Part shown: piece after piece, positions 1-11,404 of the stretch
Layout: each line of letters starts with the position of its first letter
How positions within the stretch are numbered: the stretch's first letter is position 1
NCBI GenBank assembly: GCA_038496445.1
Contig: JALMLS010000075.1
Location: 186,001-250,000 of the forward strand
DNA: 64,000 nt
Direction: 5' to 3'
Source of the DNA: Trichosphaerium sp. ATCC 40318
Taxonomy: Eukaryota; Discosea; Flabellinia; Trichosidae
Notes under the pieces: model-generated
What the model was told of the DNA's origin: nothing
The model's input: the letters and a program-made list of their open reading frames with translations, nothing else
Databases searched by the model: none
Translations under genes and position numbers: made by a program

Positions 1-2803
1 GTGTATCCAGAGATCCACCTAAGCATTCAACTTTCAGGAACTATTATTTCAAAAAAACTCATACCTGCCATGAAGTCCATTACTACAAGGTATGACATTG
101 TAGATTCGTTTTTACATACACCAAAAACCTGAATACGATATTAAATTAGTTGCGCAGAACTATAGAAGTTGTCTTGAGCGTACGCGAACTACGTTGTTAT
201 GAGGTCTCATTTCTACCATTAGTTTTACTTCAGCAATAAACTCGTCTACTCCGCTAACATCAGAACAGAACTTGACAGCAACATCATTAAATCGCCAAGT
301 GGCTTTCCGGACAATACCAAAACTACCTGGATCGAATAATTACAACTTTTGCTAACCAAGAAGAGACGCACCCGCTCCAAGCTTTTTGCCAAGTTGTAAC
401 TCAGAATAATCTAAGAACCAGTTTTTCGCAACCAGTGTTGATAGTGCCATAGGTCTACTAGGTTCTCTGGTAATCCCTGGTTCTTGAATTGTACCTCCTG
501 TTATGTGTGTTTCAACACGTGCATATTGATCATTGTCTAGATCTTCAGTGTGGGTTTCAACACTAGCTACTTTTCTTTCTTTAAGTTCTTCTGAGCTGCT
601 ACTTTCTTTTGCGTCCATTGTTTTGTATCTAGACGAATCCTTCTTCTGTGGCATTGTATTTTTATTCTACACACTAAATTAGAGGAGTCAAAGTTACTTT
701 GATAAAAATCATACGTGTTGCTTGAAGTACAGAAACAGTACTACTAAAAGAACGACCAACAAAATGAACACAAGCGCAATAACCAGTCCAATGATTATAT
801 ACAAAGAGCTATTATTACTTGGGGTTTCTTCTTGTGCAGGCGATTGTGGAGAACTTGTTGAAGTAGGTTGTATTGTAGTCGCTATTGTTGGAGAATCCGC
901 AGGTGGTGACTCACCTGGGTTTGCCGAAGCTTCTCCAGTATCTAATTTTGTTTAAGTCGTGCTTATGTTTTGTTGACACTTTCTGACGTACTATCGCACT
1001 CATTTAGCGTAACTCCTATGGCTAGGAATGTAGCTGCTCCATCAAATATTTCTTCGCACGTTGTTCTATAAAATTCGTCTATTGGTGGCTGCGTGACTAA
1101 GGCAGAATGTAAATTTAAGTGATATTTGTGTGTAGAGAAAAGTCTAAGTCTTTAGTTGTCTTACTGCCGTTTAGGTTGATTTGAAGAACGTAATCAGTTA
1201 TTTGACGTTTTAAAGCCCCAGTTCGAAAGATCACTCTTTCAAAGCTTGACTCTTGTTGGTCTGGAAATAATTTTGCTATCGCTGAAATAAGACTTGTAAC
1301 ATTTTCATCTGTAAATCCTGAAGTTGCTTCGAACGCTATGACAACTACAAATAAACATAAATACTAGCTTAAAGAAAAGTTGTAATCAAAGAAACAGTAT
1401 AATAAAGATGTAGGGAGCCACCAAAAAAGGTAACAATTAATCATAAAAGTATGATCATACTTGGAAAAGTTTCGCAGTCTGCCACAGCTGCAAGTGTCAA
1501 GTCATGATCTGTTTCAATGGTTAAGAAAGCTATTTCTTCAAGTTTGCTATTTGTGTCATCCACCACGTAGGAAGTGATCTGCGGTATAAATCAGTTCAAA
1601 ACGACTTAGCACAAATTCTCAATTAATTCTCAAAATAATTCCACTATTTCACGCACTGTCTTCTTGCTTGCGATATAAATGTAATCTACTGCGCTATGCT
1701 AAATTATCATGGTTATTTTGCATTCAATTATACAATATATGCTAACACTAACCGTCTCTGCAGTGATTGAAGTACAGTCTGTCAAGTCGGTAGAGAACGT
1801 TATGTTTTTTGTGATATCGCGTAAGAAATCACCATTGGGTCCTGTGAGGCAAACATATATACTTCCACCAGCTTTACAATTAACTAAATAAGTTCATAGC
1901 ATCGAACAAAGTTACGCACTTTGTACAACAGCTCTAATCTGCAGGCCCTCGTCAGTAAAGTCTGCGTCGGTTATTGTGTTATCAAAGTTCCCATCTTTGT
2001 CAACGGAAATAGTGCGTGTTATATTCTCTGTGGCAAATATAAAACCAAGTCCTCCTTGTACTTCAGTATTGGTGATGAATCCTCTTACGTCTTCTTCAAC
2101 AATTATTGCCGTATTATCGCACTAATAACGCAACATGCGAGTTAGAGTTACTAAGTAATTGTAATTTTAGAACCTTGGGATCTTTGAAGTTGTTGCAGAG
2201 ATACCAATATTGTGTCCCTTCGCATATAAAATACGCTGCGGTTTCTTGTCTTCCAGTACCACTCAATGCTATGGGTTCGCTAGAAACAATAAACCAGTAC
2301 AAAACTAAGTCTGTTTTTGGAGAGAATTTAACGCACCACTGAGTTCTAACGCTACTAATATTATATTCATTACTAGGGAAACCAAACCCGCGTTGGGGAT
2401 TAGGGCCCTCCTCTAATTGATATTCTATACCATATATAGCGTTCATTGCCCATAATCGATCGTTAAAGCTACAAACGAATGAATCGATTTTAAATTATAT
2501 CACGTGACCAAAAAAAACCAAACTTACCCGCTAATATCCGCAATATGCGTAGTGAAACTTCTAAAGACCCTGTATGATGATAAAGCACCTTGTTTGTCCA
2601 AACTAATGGTATATATTTTTTGCTCTCCAGGTACTTCTGAATACGGGTTGGCTAATACCTTTTGTTATTTCGTAACGTTTTTGATAAACGAAAATAAATT
2701 TTACGATTGTTAACATTCTTCCGCTCTTCGTACCAAAATAAGCACATGGGTCACTTACGCAAAGTGATGTGAATATTAAACCATAAAATAGTAGGCAAAG
2801 CAT
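1..2803 (-). CDS. Receptor-like TKL protein kinase (3' end outside window)
   Basis: Multi-exon minus-strand gene running off the left edge. The start chosen is the ATG at 2803-2801, which opens a signal peptide (MLCLLFYGLIFTSLC) followed by DPCAYFG. A long extracellular part is read from exons near 2730-2510, 2450-2110, 2100-1920, 1850-1740, 1580-1480 and 1330-960. It has scattered cysteines and N-glycosylation sequons and no family I recognise. A Ser/Pro/Thr-rich stalk follows (about 950-830), then one strong membrane helix (about 825-735), then a charged cytoplasmic linker (650-400). The kinase domain begins at about 395. After splicing at 350/309 the glycine loop reads LGAGSFGIVRKATWRFNDVAVKF, giving the P-loop and the AxK lysine. 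The next exons give RPHNNVVRVFGVCKN and a hinge-like LVVMDFMAG. The HRD and DFG motifs lie beyond the window. It is probably a single-pass surface receptor that signals through a TKL kinase; the ligand is unknown. Confidence 0.8.
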
Positions 2804-3024
2804 AATTCGATAACTACATGGTAACACGTAAAGCAGAGTTCACAATAACAGTCAACTTTTTTATTATCTGGAGGATAAAAAGAAAACTGTCGTTGATAAA
2901 ACTTGTATATCCCAGTGTGGTGCAAACAAGGAATGAGCTTCATTTTGATAGAAGCAAGGTTAAACCTTATACTAAGCGAGTTGACCTGAAATAAAGCTGT
3001 TTCAATTTTACTAATGTAACTTTA

Positions 3025-5526
3025 TTACGTAGTGACTAGCTCTATACTGCGACTTGATTTCGATAGATTGTTAGTAGTTATAGATCGATTGTTAGTAGTT
3101 ATAGGCATCTCCGTTATCTGTTTCGAAGACGTTCCACTTGGCTTTCTTCGAATAGCTGATATTTGTGTAATACTGACACATATGAGTGGCACCCAAAAAA
3201 TGAAAGTGCCGATCAAGTTTCCAATAGGGTAAAAAATAACGTTGAATGCAGCAAGAATAGAAGTCGTTGAGAATAAATAAGTGAATAATGAACTAGACAT
3301 GAGCTGGATAGTAATCTAAAGATAAGTAAGCACATGATTGGTGCAACTTTAAAAAAGTAAAAAGCGTTATCAGTAATGAACGCGTGAGAAGACACCACTA
3401 ACTGCTGGACTTGCAATGAGGAATACCGCCTTTGCAATAACTTAATGTTTAGTGCAGCTGGTGATTGTTTTATTTGAAGTTTTAAGAAAGAAGTGAGAAC
3501 GTACATTTCTGACAAGCCTCAGTCTCTTTGATTTGTTGCTGTTTTCTACTTTATTAAGTCTTTTCAAAACTAGCCATCCCATAACAAGCAAATAACTCGC
3601 TGCAGTAATACTAGCAAGAAATATTACTATTTCGAATATTAGCCTCAAGTCTCCAAACTGAGAAGTAGCTCCAATTATACCACCAGAAATCTCAAGCAAA
3701 ATAAAAATCGTAACAAGACTCACACAAGGTATAAAGAAACGTCTTGAGTTATTAGAGCTTGTTTCTTTCATTACTTTGACGTTTCTTAACATTTCATGCC
3801 TAAAAAAACTCATGTAAACTATAGTGATGTAGTGTAAAAGAGACTTTTTCTTGTACAAAAAAAAGTGATTGACAACTCCGATTTGCTGGGATGTACTCGC
3901 TAACAAGCAAAATCACGTGATTTTTGAGGCTAGCTCACTGTAATTAATCGCGTACCAGTAGAATGCAATGAGAACAGTAGTGGTCAAAGAGAGAGATATC
4001 ATCCCATACAAGAAAAAATCATGAATTGGAATCACGAAAATACGCCGTGAATAGAGAGGATCAATGATTACATAAATACCTCGTACTATGTCGAAAAGCA
4101 TTAAGCGCATGAGTTATTTAAGGCTTTACTACCTGTGTTTGCAACAACTTCAATGTAGAGGCAAGCCATTTGAATAGAGAATCGTAGTCCTTCAGGAGTT
4201 GTAGAAATTACATAAATTTTATGGCATGCCAAGTAAACAGTGAATAAAGCTAGGAATCCGACAATGATAGAGAATAGTGACTAACCTACGTATGTTACAT
4301 ATTAAAGATACTAATCAAGGTACACATTACGAAGCCTATTATTTTTATATTCCTCCATGGATTTGAGTCTAAGCAGGATGGTTAAAATAGACACAACTTC
4401 GATCAAAGTTACCATTTTTAAATAGAGTTACATTGAACTCCACAAAACTTCCGTTTGAAGTAGGTGTATTTATTTCGCCAAACATATCATCAAAATCATC
4501 ACCTGCTCCTTCTACAGTTATAATAGGTGACATGAAAGATGGTCCTTGCAGACGACTTAGTTTTATGTATTCTAACCCACCAGCCTCCTCTTAAAATTGT
4601 TAGTTTTGAAACTTTCATTAAGAGCTGAGGTACATACTTAGTAATGGAGATCTAACAACTACAGCGATAGCTCCTTTGTCATGAGCTTCCTGTATATTAT
4701 ATCCCCACTTGATATCAAACGCATTTACATAAACAATCTTTGAAGATATATTTGGGTGATTAAAACCAACCAATACTCCTAAACAGCATTGTTATTGAGA
4801 AACACATTTAATCGTTTAATAAATACACACGTGCAGTACACGCCGTGTAGGTATTTAAAAAAGACGAGGTTGGGCGCTTGCGAAGTTTGTGATGGCAAAA
4901 AAGTTTGTTGTCAGTTTGTTAATTTTTGAAGGCGTTTTTGACCAGCGAGCACGTGATTTTTTAAAAAAAGTAACTTTAATTACCGGATATACTATCGTTC
5001 AATTGCCATGCATCTTGAGATAACCATGAGATGTTTGGTGTGTTGAAGAAACCTATTTTAAACAAAAAAGGCGTTTTAACGAATGTAACCACGTGGTTAG
5101 GGTGTTTGTGCTTTGTGTTAACTTATTTAAAGGTCGTACGTTCTTTATCATCTTTTTCATGTAGTATTAGTCCTTTTGATACCATTATAAATACAACACA
5201 AATAAATGATCGTGTATAACGCATCACGCAGATAAAAATTACAAACTGGTCAATTATGTGAACTATGTCTTAAGGACAACTGAACCAGTTCAGAACACAA
5301 ATAAAAAGACTGGTCCATAATCAAACGGATTATGTATTACGCATTTGACCCATGATTCGACCCTTCTCGCTCTTGAGGTTGTCCATTCAGTAGAAGTAGC
5401 GAAGTAGAACCTAAACATGGTATTGCAAATGAAGAAGAGTTGTTTTTTTTCTGAAAAAAATGGAACAATAAAATGTAGACCACAAAAACGTTTATTGCAA
5501 ACAAAAACCGATTTAAAAAAAAACAA
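3025..5526 (-). CDS. Seven-TM receptor-like protein with PA-like ectodomain (5' end uncertain)
   Basis: Minus-strand multi-exon gene ending at the stop 3027-3025. Exons at about 4790-4640 and 4600-4410 read like a protease-associated (PA) domain: KIVYVNAFDIKWGYNIQEAH, then GAIAVVVRSPL, then SPIITVEGAG. Downstream exons at 4290-4140, 4110-3915, 3800-3520, 3400-3310 and 3300-3025 carry about seven hydrophobic helices, for example VSLVTIFILLEISGGIIGA and LIFEIVIFLASITAASYLLV. The tail is short, Ser/Thr-rich and cytoplasmic. Further coding-like exons at about 5400-5290 (containing CVIHNPFDYGPVF) and 5190-5130 probably belong to the N-terminal part, but their splicing and the start codon could not be resolved. 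The layout suggests a GPCR-like or TOM1-like surface protein. The family is inferred from topology only. Confidence 0.5.
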
Positions 5527-5595
5527 AGAAGAGTTGATTAAGGTTTATTTTTTGTTCTTGTTGATTTCATGGTGCTATTTACGTCACGTGACGAG

Positions 5596-7148
5596 TCAAT
5601 ATATTCTATCGGCTTCTTTGATAAAATCCACCAGAAACTGTTTCAAGACATGATGTAATGACCATCCTACTGCAGCTACTTCGTTTGTATCAATTGTTGT
5701 GCCTCTTCCAATTTTATTCAACATTTCTAAAAAAAAATTTATTAGTTCATGTATTCACGTGTGCATTGTAGGAAATAAAAACGAGGAAGAATACAAATCA
5801 AAAATGTCCCAGTAGGTTCGTTGAATCGTTCCAGTTGGATTTATTACCCGTCTTCTCGTTCTACTGATAAAAGAAGTTGAAAATGATCATTTGCGAAAGA
5901 CTTTTGGTCAGCAGTTTTGTTTTGTTCAATTGTAAATGAAGAACTAGTTGTGTGAACGTATAAATCGTACTGATGTGAATATATGTTGTTACTTTACTAT
6001 TAATGCATGTACTAAAGTATGTTTCATCGCTGTCGAGAGTTGCTCCAATGTCAAAAAATCCAGCAATCGGAGATCCTAAATTTTTTTTCCGATCAGTGAA
6101 GATTTGTCAGTCATTCCCTTACCTTCTGTGGTTTTATCCAGCTTTTTAAATTCTTCCTCTGACATATCATTGTACTTACTGGTAGAAAGTGTGTATTCTT
6201 TAATCTCATCTGGAGTCATTTCAGGTCTAAAACAAACTTGTAAACAAAAAAACAGCTATTTTGGATGCAAAAAGATTTCATCTTGCATACTTGTATACAC
6301 GCATTATGTAATACAAGTAACATAAAAGCATTGTTTAATGCTTAATATCTGTACCAAGAAGGGCAGTAGCAATACTAAGATCTCACTTACTCAGGTAAAA
6401 TTGTGACAAGCAAGAAAAACAAATAATTTAAAAAAAAAAGCCAAACACTGTACCCTTCAAGTACAAACAACAAACAGCTGTTAAGTGGAGAAGAATAATG
6501 CCTTGGTGGTGCTATTCTCACAATAAGCTCATTGCAAACATAAGCCATTGCCTTTGTAGAGGCTATTTTAAGAACAACGTTCACGTTTGTATTACGACCG
6601 TAACTTGTGCCTAAAAAGTAAGAAAATTAGTCTGCTGGTAGTTTTGTTTGACACGCACAATAAGCAGGTGTGCTTTCGTGTGTGATGTGACGGAGACCAT
6701 AGTAGCTGTTTTGCTCTCCTCCATCAGAGTAAACGGCCTCTAGAGGGATTTTTTCCTTTGTTGATGTTGCTATCAGAGTGAGCCCTATTTTCTACGTCCT
6801 TATAGTCGTACCAAAGAATTTACAGCTATTGTAGCAAAAACGTGGATCGTTGATAATAAAACGCCCTCCTGACATCGCTTTTATATTATCTGGGGTACAT
6901 CCATACTCGTTGAGCAATCTAAAACGCCATATAGTATCATCTCTACAAATGCCGCAGAAATATGTTGAAACCGATGCTGTAGCGGCCAATGAATGAGTGG
7001 GAAGATAGCCAACAACTTCAAATAGTAATTCAGTTGGAAGTGTGTCCATACGTCCTACACAAGTGTGAAATTGTGCTAAGTTAGACCTTGGTTCAATGAA
7101 AAGAGGAGCGGCTTTTTTTATAACTTTTGTCAAACCAAAAACCGTCAT
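5596..7148 (-). CDS. F-box protein
   Basis: Starts at the ATG at 7148. The first exon contains an F-box: DTLPTELLFEVVGYLPTHSL, then a cysteine-containing helix and IWRFRLLNEYG. The open frame stops at 6792. A GT donor at about 6825 joined to the acceptor before 6779 keeps the frame open into CKFFATSTKEKIPLEAVYSDGG, so I treat the gene as spliced. Later exons near 6600-6450 (NVVLKIASTKAMAYVCNELI), 6230-6110 (PEMTPDEIKEYTLSTSKYND), 6080-6010 and 5960-5870 read well. The last exon ends at the stop 5598-5596 (DFIKEADRIY). Exact phases in the 3' half are not certain. F-box proteins link substrates to SCF ubiquitin ligases. The C-terminal part should be the substrate-recognition region, but it matches no repeat family I recognise. 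Confidence 0.6.
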
Positions 7149-7500
7149 AGACTGAATATAAGGTGCCTCAGAAGCAACCCAAAACGAGAATAAGAAAACC
7201 TGACAACAACTGTATTCTTAAAGTGCTTTTGAAAGTACCCTCGTCATTCAAACATGAATTTATTGGTTTTTAGCCATGCGCTTGACATTTGCATTCAGAC
7301 AATACCAACCTTAAATTTACTGGTTTATGACACTACTTTCATCCTGTCAACCAAGAACCATGTCTTCCTACTTGTTAAAATCTCACTGAATGAGTCACAA
7401 CACCACTGCTGGTTTTTTTTCTCCAGACAAAAAAAAAATAATGGTGGAGCTATCCTCAGCAAGCAGTTTTCTGTGGATCTTGACCAGATCTTTTTATTAT

Positions 7501-8236
7501 CTAATCCAGTTCTTTAACAATAGTAGGATGTCTACCAACAAGATCATTTAAATCTGATTTCGTGCACCCATTCTGAGGTATACAAAGTTAGTACAAAAGA
7601 TCTCGTATTTCCTTGTTATTTATTCTTACTTTATTCCTAGTGTAAATCCTTGAGTTACATCCATTTCCTGGTCTCTGGGCTTATAGCCCATTCAAGAGGT
7701 TTAAAAAAAGCATGATACACACCTAACATACGTTACAAAAAGTACAATAAGGGTATGTTTGTTTACCTCAATGTTGTCGCTTCACTAATGCCTGCACTAA
7801 ATATAAACGCTTACCACGAGTTTATTTGTTCCAAAAGGAAGTTCAGAAGTTGATTTGTTACAACTCTACTTAAGTAATTAAGCTTTCCTCATCGTCGAGA
7901 TAGAAAGATGTTTCGAAGCCTCACAGCTCCAGGGTGTCAAATGGGTACCCTAAGTACCTTAGCCATAAAGTGAGCACCAAGTGTAGATTCCATCATTTCT
8001 TTCTCAAGCGTGTAGTCACCATCAGCTAACGCTTCATCAAATTTAGAAGGATCACACTGCTGCCAATTCAAAACATAATCAAGAGCGACCTTAACTTCAT
8101 GATGACGCCATAGAAAACAAGTTGAAAAATCATGCGAGGATTAAACAATTGCAAGCAGCAATAAGGGCATTTTGATCTCTTCACTAAAAAAATAGTTTTC
8201 TACTCTTGGAATCCGTTTGCCGTTCACAACAATCTA
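7501..8236 (-). CDS. Unidentified intron-rich gene
   Basis: Minus-strand coding signal is seen in several short exons. One at about 8236-8150 reads VNGKRIPRVENYFF. One at about 8110-7960 reads EVKVALDYVLNWQQCDPSKF then LEKEMMESTLGAHFMAK, ending at a GTACTT donor. One at about 7690-7632 ends in a CNSRIYTRNK run, and the last (7575-7501) reads NGCTKSDLNDLVGRHPTIV and ends at the stop 7503-7501. The last two exons join in phase 0. No domain is recognised and the start is unresolved. The gene sits tightly between the F-box gene and the Frizzled-like gene, all on the same strand. Confidence 0.4.
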
Positions 8237-8348
8237 TTGTTGTTTATTTATATTACAATAGTAGATTGGTTTAAGATAATAGTACAAAAAGGCGCTTTCA
8301 TTTATCTTTATGACCAGAAATACTATCATGGTCTTATAATGCACCATT

Positions 8349-11000
8349 CTACTTTGACACTTTGTTCAAAACAAAACTGTTTTGTGGAGTCAGAGGCATC
8401 TTTTGTTCCTTATTTCTAGTCTTATCAACTGGATTTAATCCAGAACTAGTACTCCGTCTTCTATCCCCTATAGTTGTACCTGAGAAACCAGAATGCCTGT
8501 TTGGGCTGCCACGTGTTTGAATGCCAAACAAAACCCGAACCGATTTTCTGAAGTTCCTAGACAACGACTGTATTAGGTTTTTTCCTTTCAATGTTTATGC
8601 GTACGGTTGTGCTAGCCATAGTGGAAAAAGAATAGTACCAGCGCCAAGAGTTAAAAGTATACCCATCACTGATACACCCAAGAAGAGTTTTACTTCCGTT
8701 TTTTCTTGTATAAAAGAACATTCCGCAAAAGGCTTTTGATATACACATTGTATGTACTCAATTGTAACTTTCTTCATCTGATCTGTGGCATATATATCTA
8801 TCCATGCTCTCATACCAAGTATTAACAGAAGAACAAGCCATAAAGTGATCAATACAGACAGCACTGCAACAGTAATCTGATTCGCTGTTTTTCCAAATTC
8901 TTTTCTTTGCATTTTAAGCTGAAGTAGGTTTTAGCACTTAGCAAAGACATAAGTCAAAAAGAACGTACTTTACAGCTTTCATATACAATATATCCAAAGC
9001 AAAGAGTTGTAACAAGTAATGCAGGGACGAGAGAACCTCCCAAAAAAACATACCAACTGTGTTTTCCCATGGCTAGGTTTTGGTTAAATCAAATAAAATC
9101 AGTAATTAAAGAACAGTGAATCACATACCAAGACATGAGAATTGTACTGAAATTATATCTCCAATAGCAAGGCTACTGCTTGTAGTTACCAAAGGATATA
9201 CCCATACCAAACAATAGCTAATCTACACATACTTAAGCAAAACTCTGAGAATATAATCATTTGATGCATACAATACGAAAGTAAAGCGGGAGTGTTTTTT
9301 GCTGAAGCGTTTTTTTATTCGTATGCATAGAATAAACAAGGGTGGCAGAATGAACTGCTAAGCAAATAAATAATTGAGTTATCATATACGTCATTATAAA
9401 CCCTACATAAAGGTGAGAAGAGTGTGAAAACTAAGAAAATTATTGGAACCTTCAAGTAAGCATGGCCAGTGTGTTCGACTTGTAGCTGCTCGTGCCCCAT
9501 TTTTACAATTAATCTTGTACTTAAACAAACTTACAATTAATCCAAGCATAGATCCCATCAAAGAGTCACCAATGTACACAATCCAGAAATGCGTCATGAA
9601 AGCAAAGTATCTACATTAAAAGAAATTACAACCAAAGAAAAAAATACGAAAACATCAAGCCACCCGGCTTGCCAAGGTGAATGAGTCTCCTTACATAAAG
9701 TACTCACGATTTGTTACTACATACTACCACCAATGAAAACAATTGGAATACAACGCCAATACTACACAGGACAATCGCCAAAGTATTCAAAGCATTCCAA
9801 ATATTGTCTTTGAAAAAAGGAGCAGGACATTTGTAGCAAGGCAAATCATTGCCTGAAGCTTCCAAATCACTAACAAGAGGTTCAGGGCATGGTCCCGATA
9901 AAGAAACATCTAAACAAAGTAAATACGATAGTACAAACAACTAAAAAAGAAAGAAAAAGAAAGAAAAAAAGATATACTGTATGTCGAGTTGTTGTTATCA
10001 CATAATGTGGTTACTAAGTCAGCACTATTACAATCTGGAGTAAGGCCTATAAGACCTAGTTCTTTTTCACATAGTCGTGAGAACTCTTCACACTCCTCTT
10101 TACAAGGTTTTATTGGTTCTACACATTTATAAGCTAGCAACAAAAGAAAAAAAAGTATAAATCAAATAAAGCTGGTCCCGCGCCCGCAACATTCCCAGAA
10201 TGTTACCAATACAAGCGATGTGGTTGTATGTACGTACCTGCCAAAACAGAGCATGGATTAAATGCAGCAAAGCATACGAATGGAACTCCAACTTGTACAC
10301 ATTCAGAAGATGCAAGAGAAATAAATGGTTCTAATCGTGATGGGTCCCTTTTCGTAGAAAGTTAAAAAAAAGGTTTACAACAAAAACTTAATTAGTTTTT
10401 GGTCGAAAAAACCTGCAGATCAAAATCTACACATGTAGACTTTGATCCACTTTTGTGTAGATTTTGATCCACCTACAAAATGGTGTGGTAAGTTTTTAGT
10501 AAACATGTTCAGTTTCACTCTTCTAGTGTCCGGAAAACGGGGTAATAAAAACTGAATTGCAAGTTTTCTGCCTTACTTAAGCTAAACGCTGAAAGAACCT
10601 TGGTATGGATATAGCAGAAAACTCTGCAAAGTTGTTATTTCCCACTGCTTAAAATTCTACAAGCGCTCTAATTGCTAGAATAGCACTCTATGCGCGTAGT
10701 AGTGGTGAAAAAACCTGCGAAATACACTCTCGCAAAAGTCGATCAAAACGTGTTGTATTGTATCGCTTTTCGCATAATTCTATCAGAAAACTACGCGTAC
10801 GTGTATAGTTCATCCATTGTATTGTTTTGGATAGATATTAGAGTCCCATTTTGTATAATGCTATCACATAGCCGCTCTCTACCACCGTAGTTGTGTATAT
10901 ACGCCTGACATTTTTCTTGAGACAAGGAAAGAGCGTCAAACGTCACTATAGTAGAAAATACACAAACAACAATGATTCGAAGGCCACAAGCGCGTATCAT
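8349..11000 (-). CDS. Frizzled/Smoothened-like seven-TM receptor
   Basis: The ATG at 11000 opens a signal peptide (MIRACGLRIIVVCVFSTIVT). A cysteine-rich domain like the Frizzled CRD is spread over exons. The exon at 10340-10240 gives CVQVGVPFVCFAAFNPC and the one at 10130-10000 gives CVEPIKPCKEECEEFSRLC. A CxxC-type linker (DLPCYKCPAPFF) precedes TM1 at about 9810-9715. More TM exons follow at 9600-9530, 9230-9130 and 9075-8960. TM6-TM7 lie at 8912-8605 (QITVAVLSVLITLWLVLLLI ... GILLTLGAGTILFPLWLAQP). TM7 is spliced (donor at 8604) to a Ser/Arg-rich cytoplasmic tail ending at the stop 8351-8349. The CRD-7TM architecture matches the Frizzled/Smoothened-like receptors known from Dictyostelium and animals. 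A KTxxxW-type motif after TM7 was not seen, so canonical Dishevelled binding is not supported. Confidence 0.8.
10418..10472. repeat. Short inverted and direct repeats around GTAGATTTTGATCCAC
   Basis: Two direct near-copies of a 16-mer (GTAGACTTTGATCCAC, then GTAGATTTTGATCCAC) are spaced about 22 bp apart. The first also forms an inverted repeat with GATCAAAATCTACAC just upstream, so a hairpin could form. The stretch lies in non-coding DNA inside the Frizzled-like gene. Function unknown. Confidence 0.6.
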
Positions 11001-11404
11001 AGACGAACGCAGTTGTTTTAAACTCCTAATAAACTAAAAATAGCGAAATTCGGCAGAATTTGTTACACAGCTCGTTTTCACAACAAAAAGCATCAACACA
11101 TGCTATAGACAATGCATTGAATACTATATAGTTACGCGTACCTCATAACACTATTGGAATTGCGCAAGTGTACTATTAAACGAATATTTCCAAAGGACTT
11201 AATTAAGAAAAACCAAGTTTTTGACTCTACATGGCTTAAAACTCGAATACAGTCCATTCTACGACACAACCTGATTAATATAAGGACTAGATAATTCGCA
11301 ACTAGTTGCGTATCTGTTACAAACCACGTGGGAGGACGATCATACTTTTAAAAAGAAGTTGGAGGTTTTTTTATTTCTTGTTTTACAAATGTAATCAAAT
11401 CACT
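11001..11404. other. Intergenic spacer, no gene seen
   Basis: AT-rich spacer between the Frizzled-like start and the protease stop. It should hold the Frizzled-like promoter and the 3' end of the protease transcript. A GTAC-rich stretch and one CACGTG core (about 11328) are present. No open frame is supported. Confidence 0.6.
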
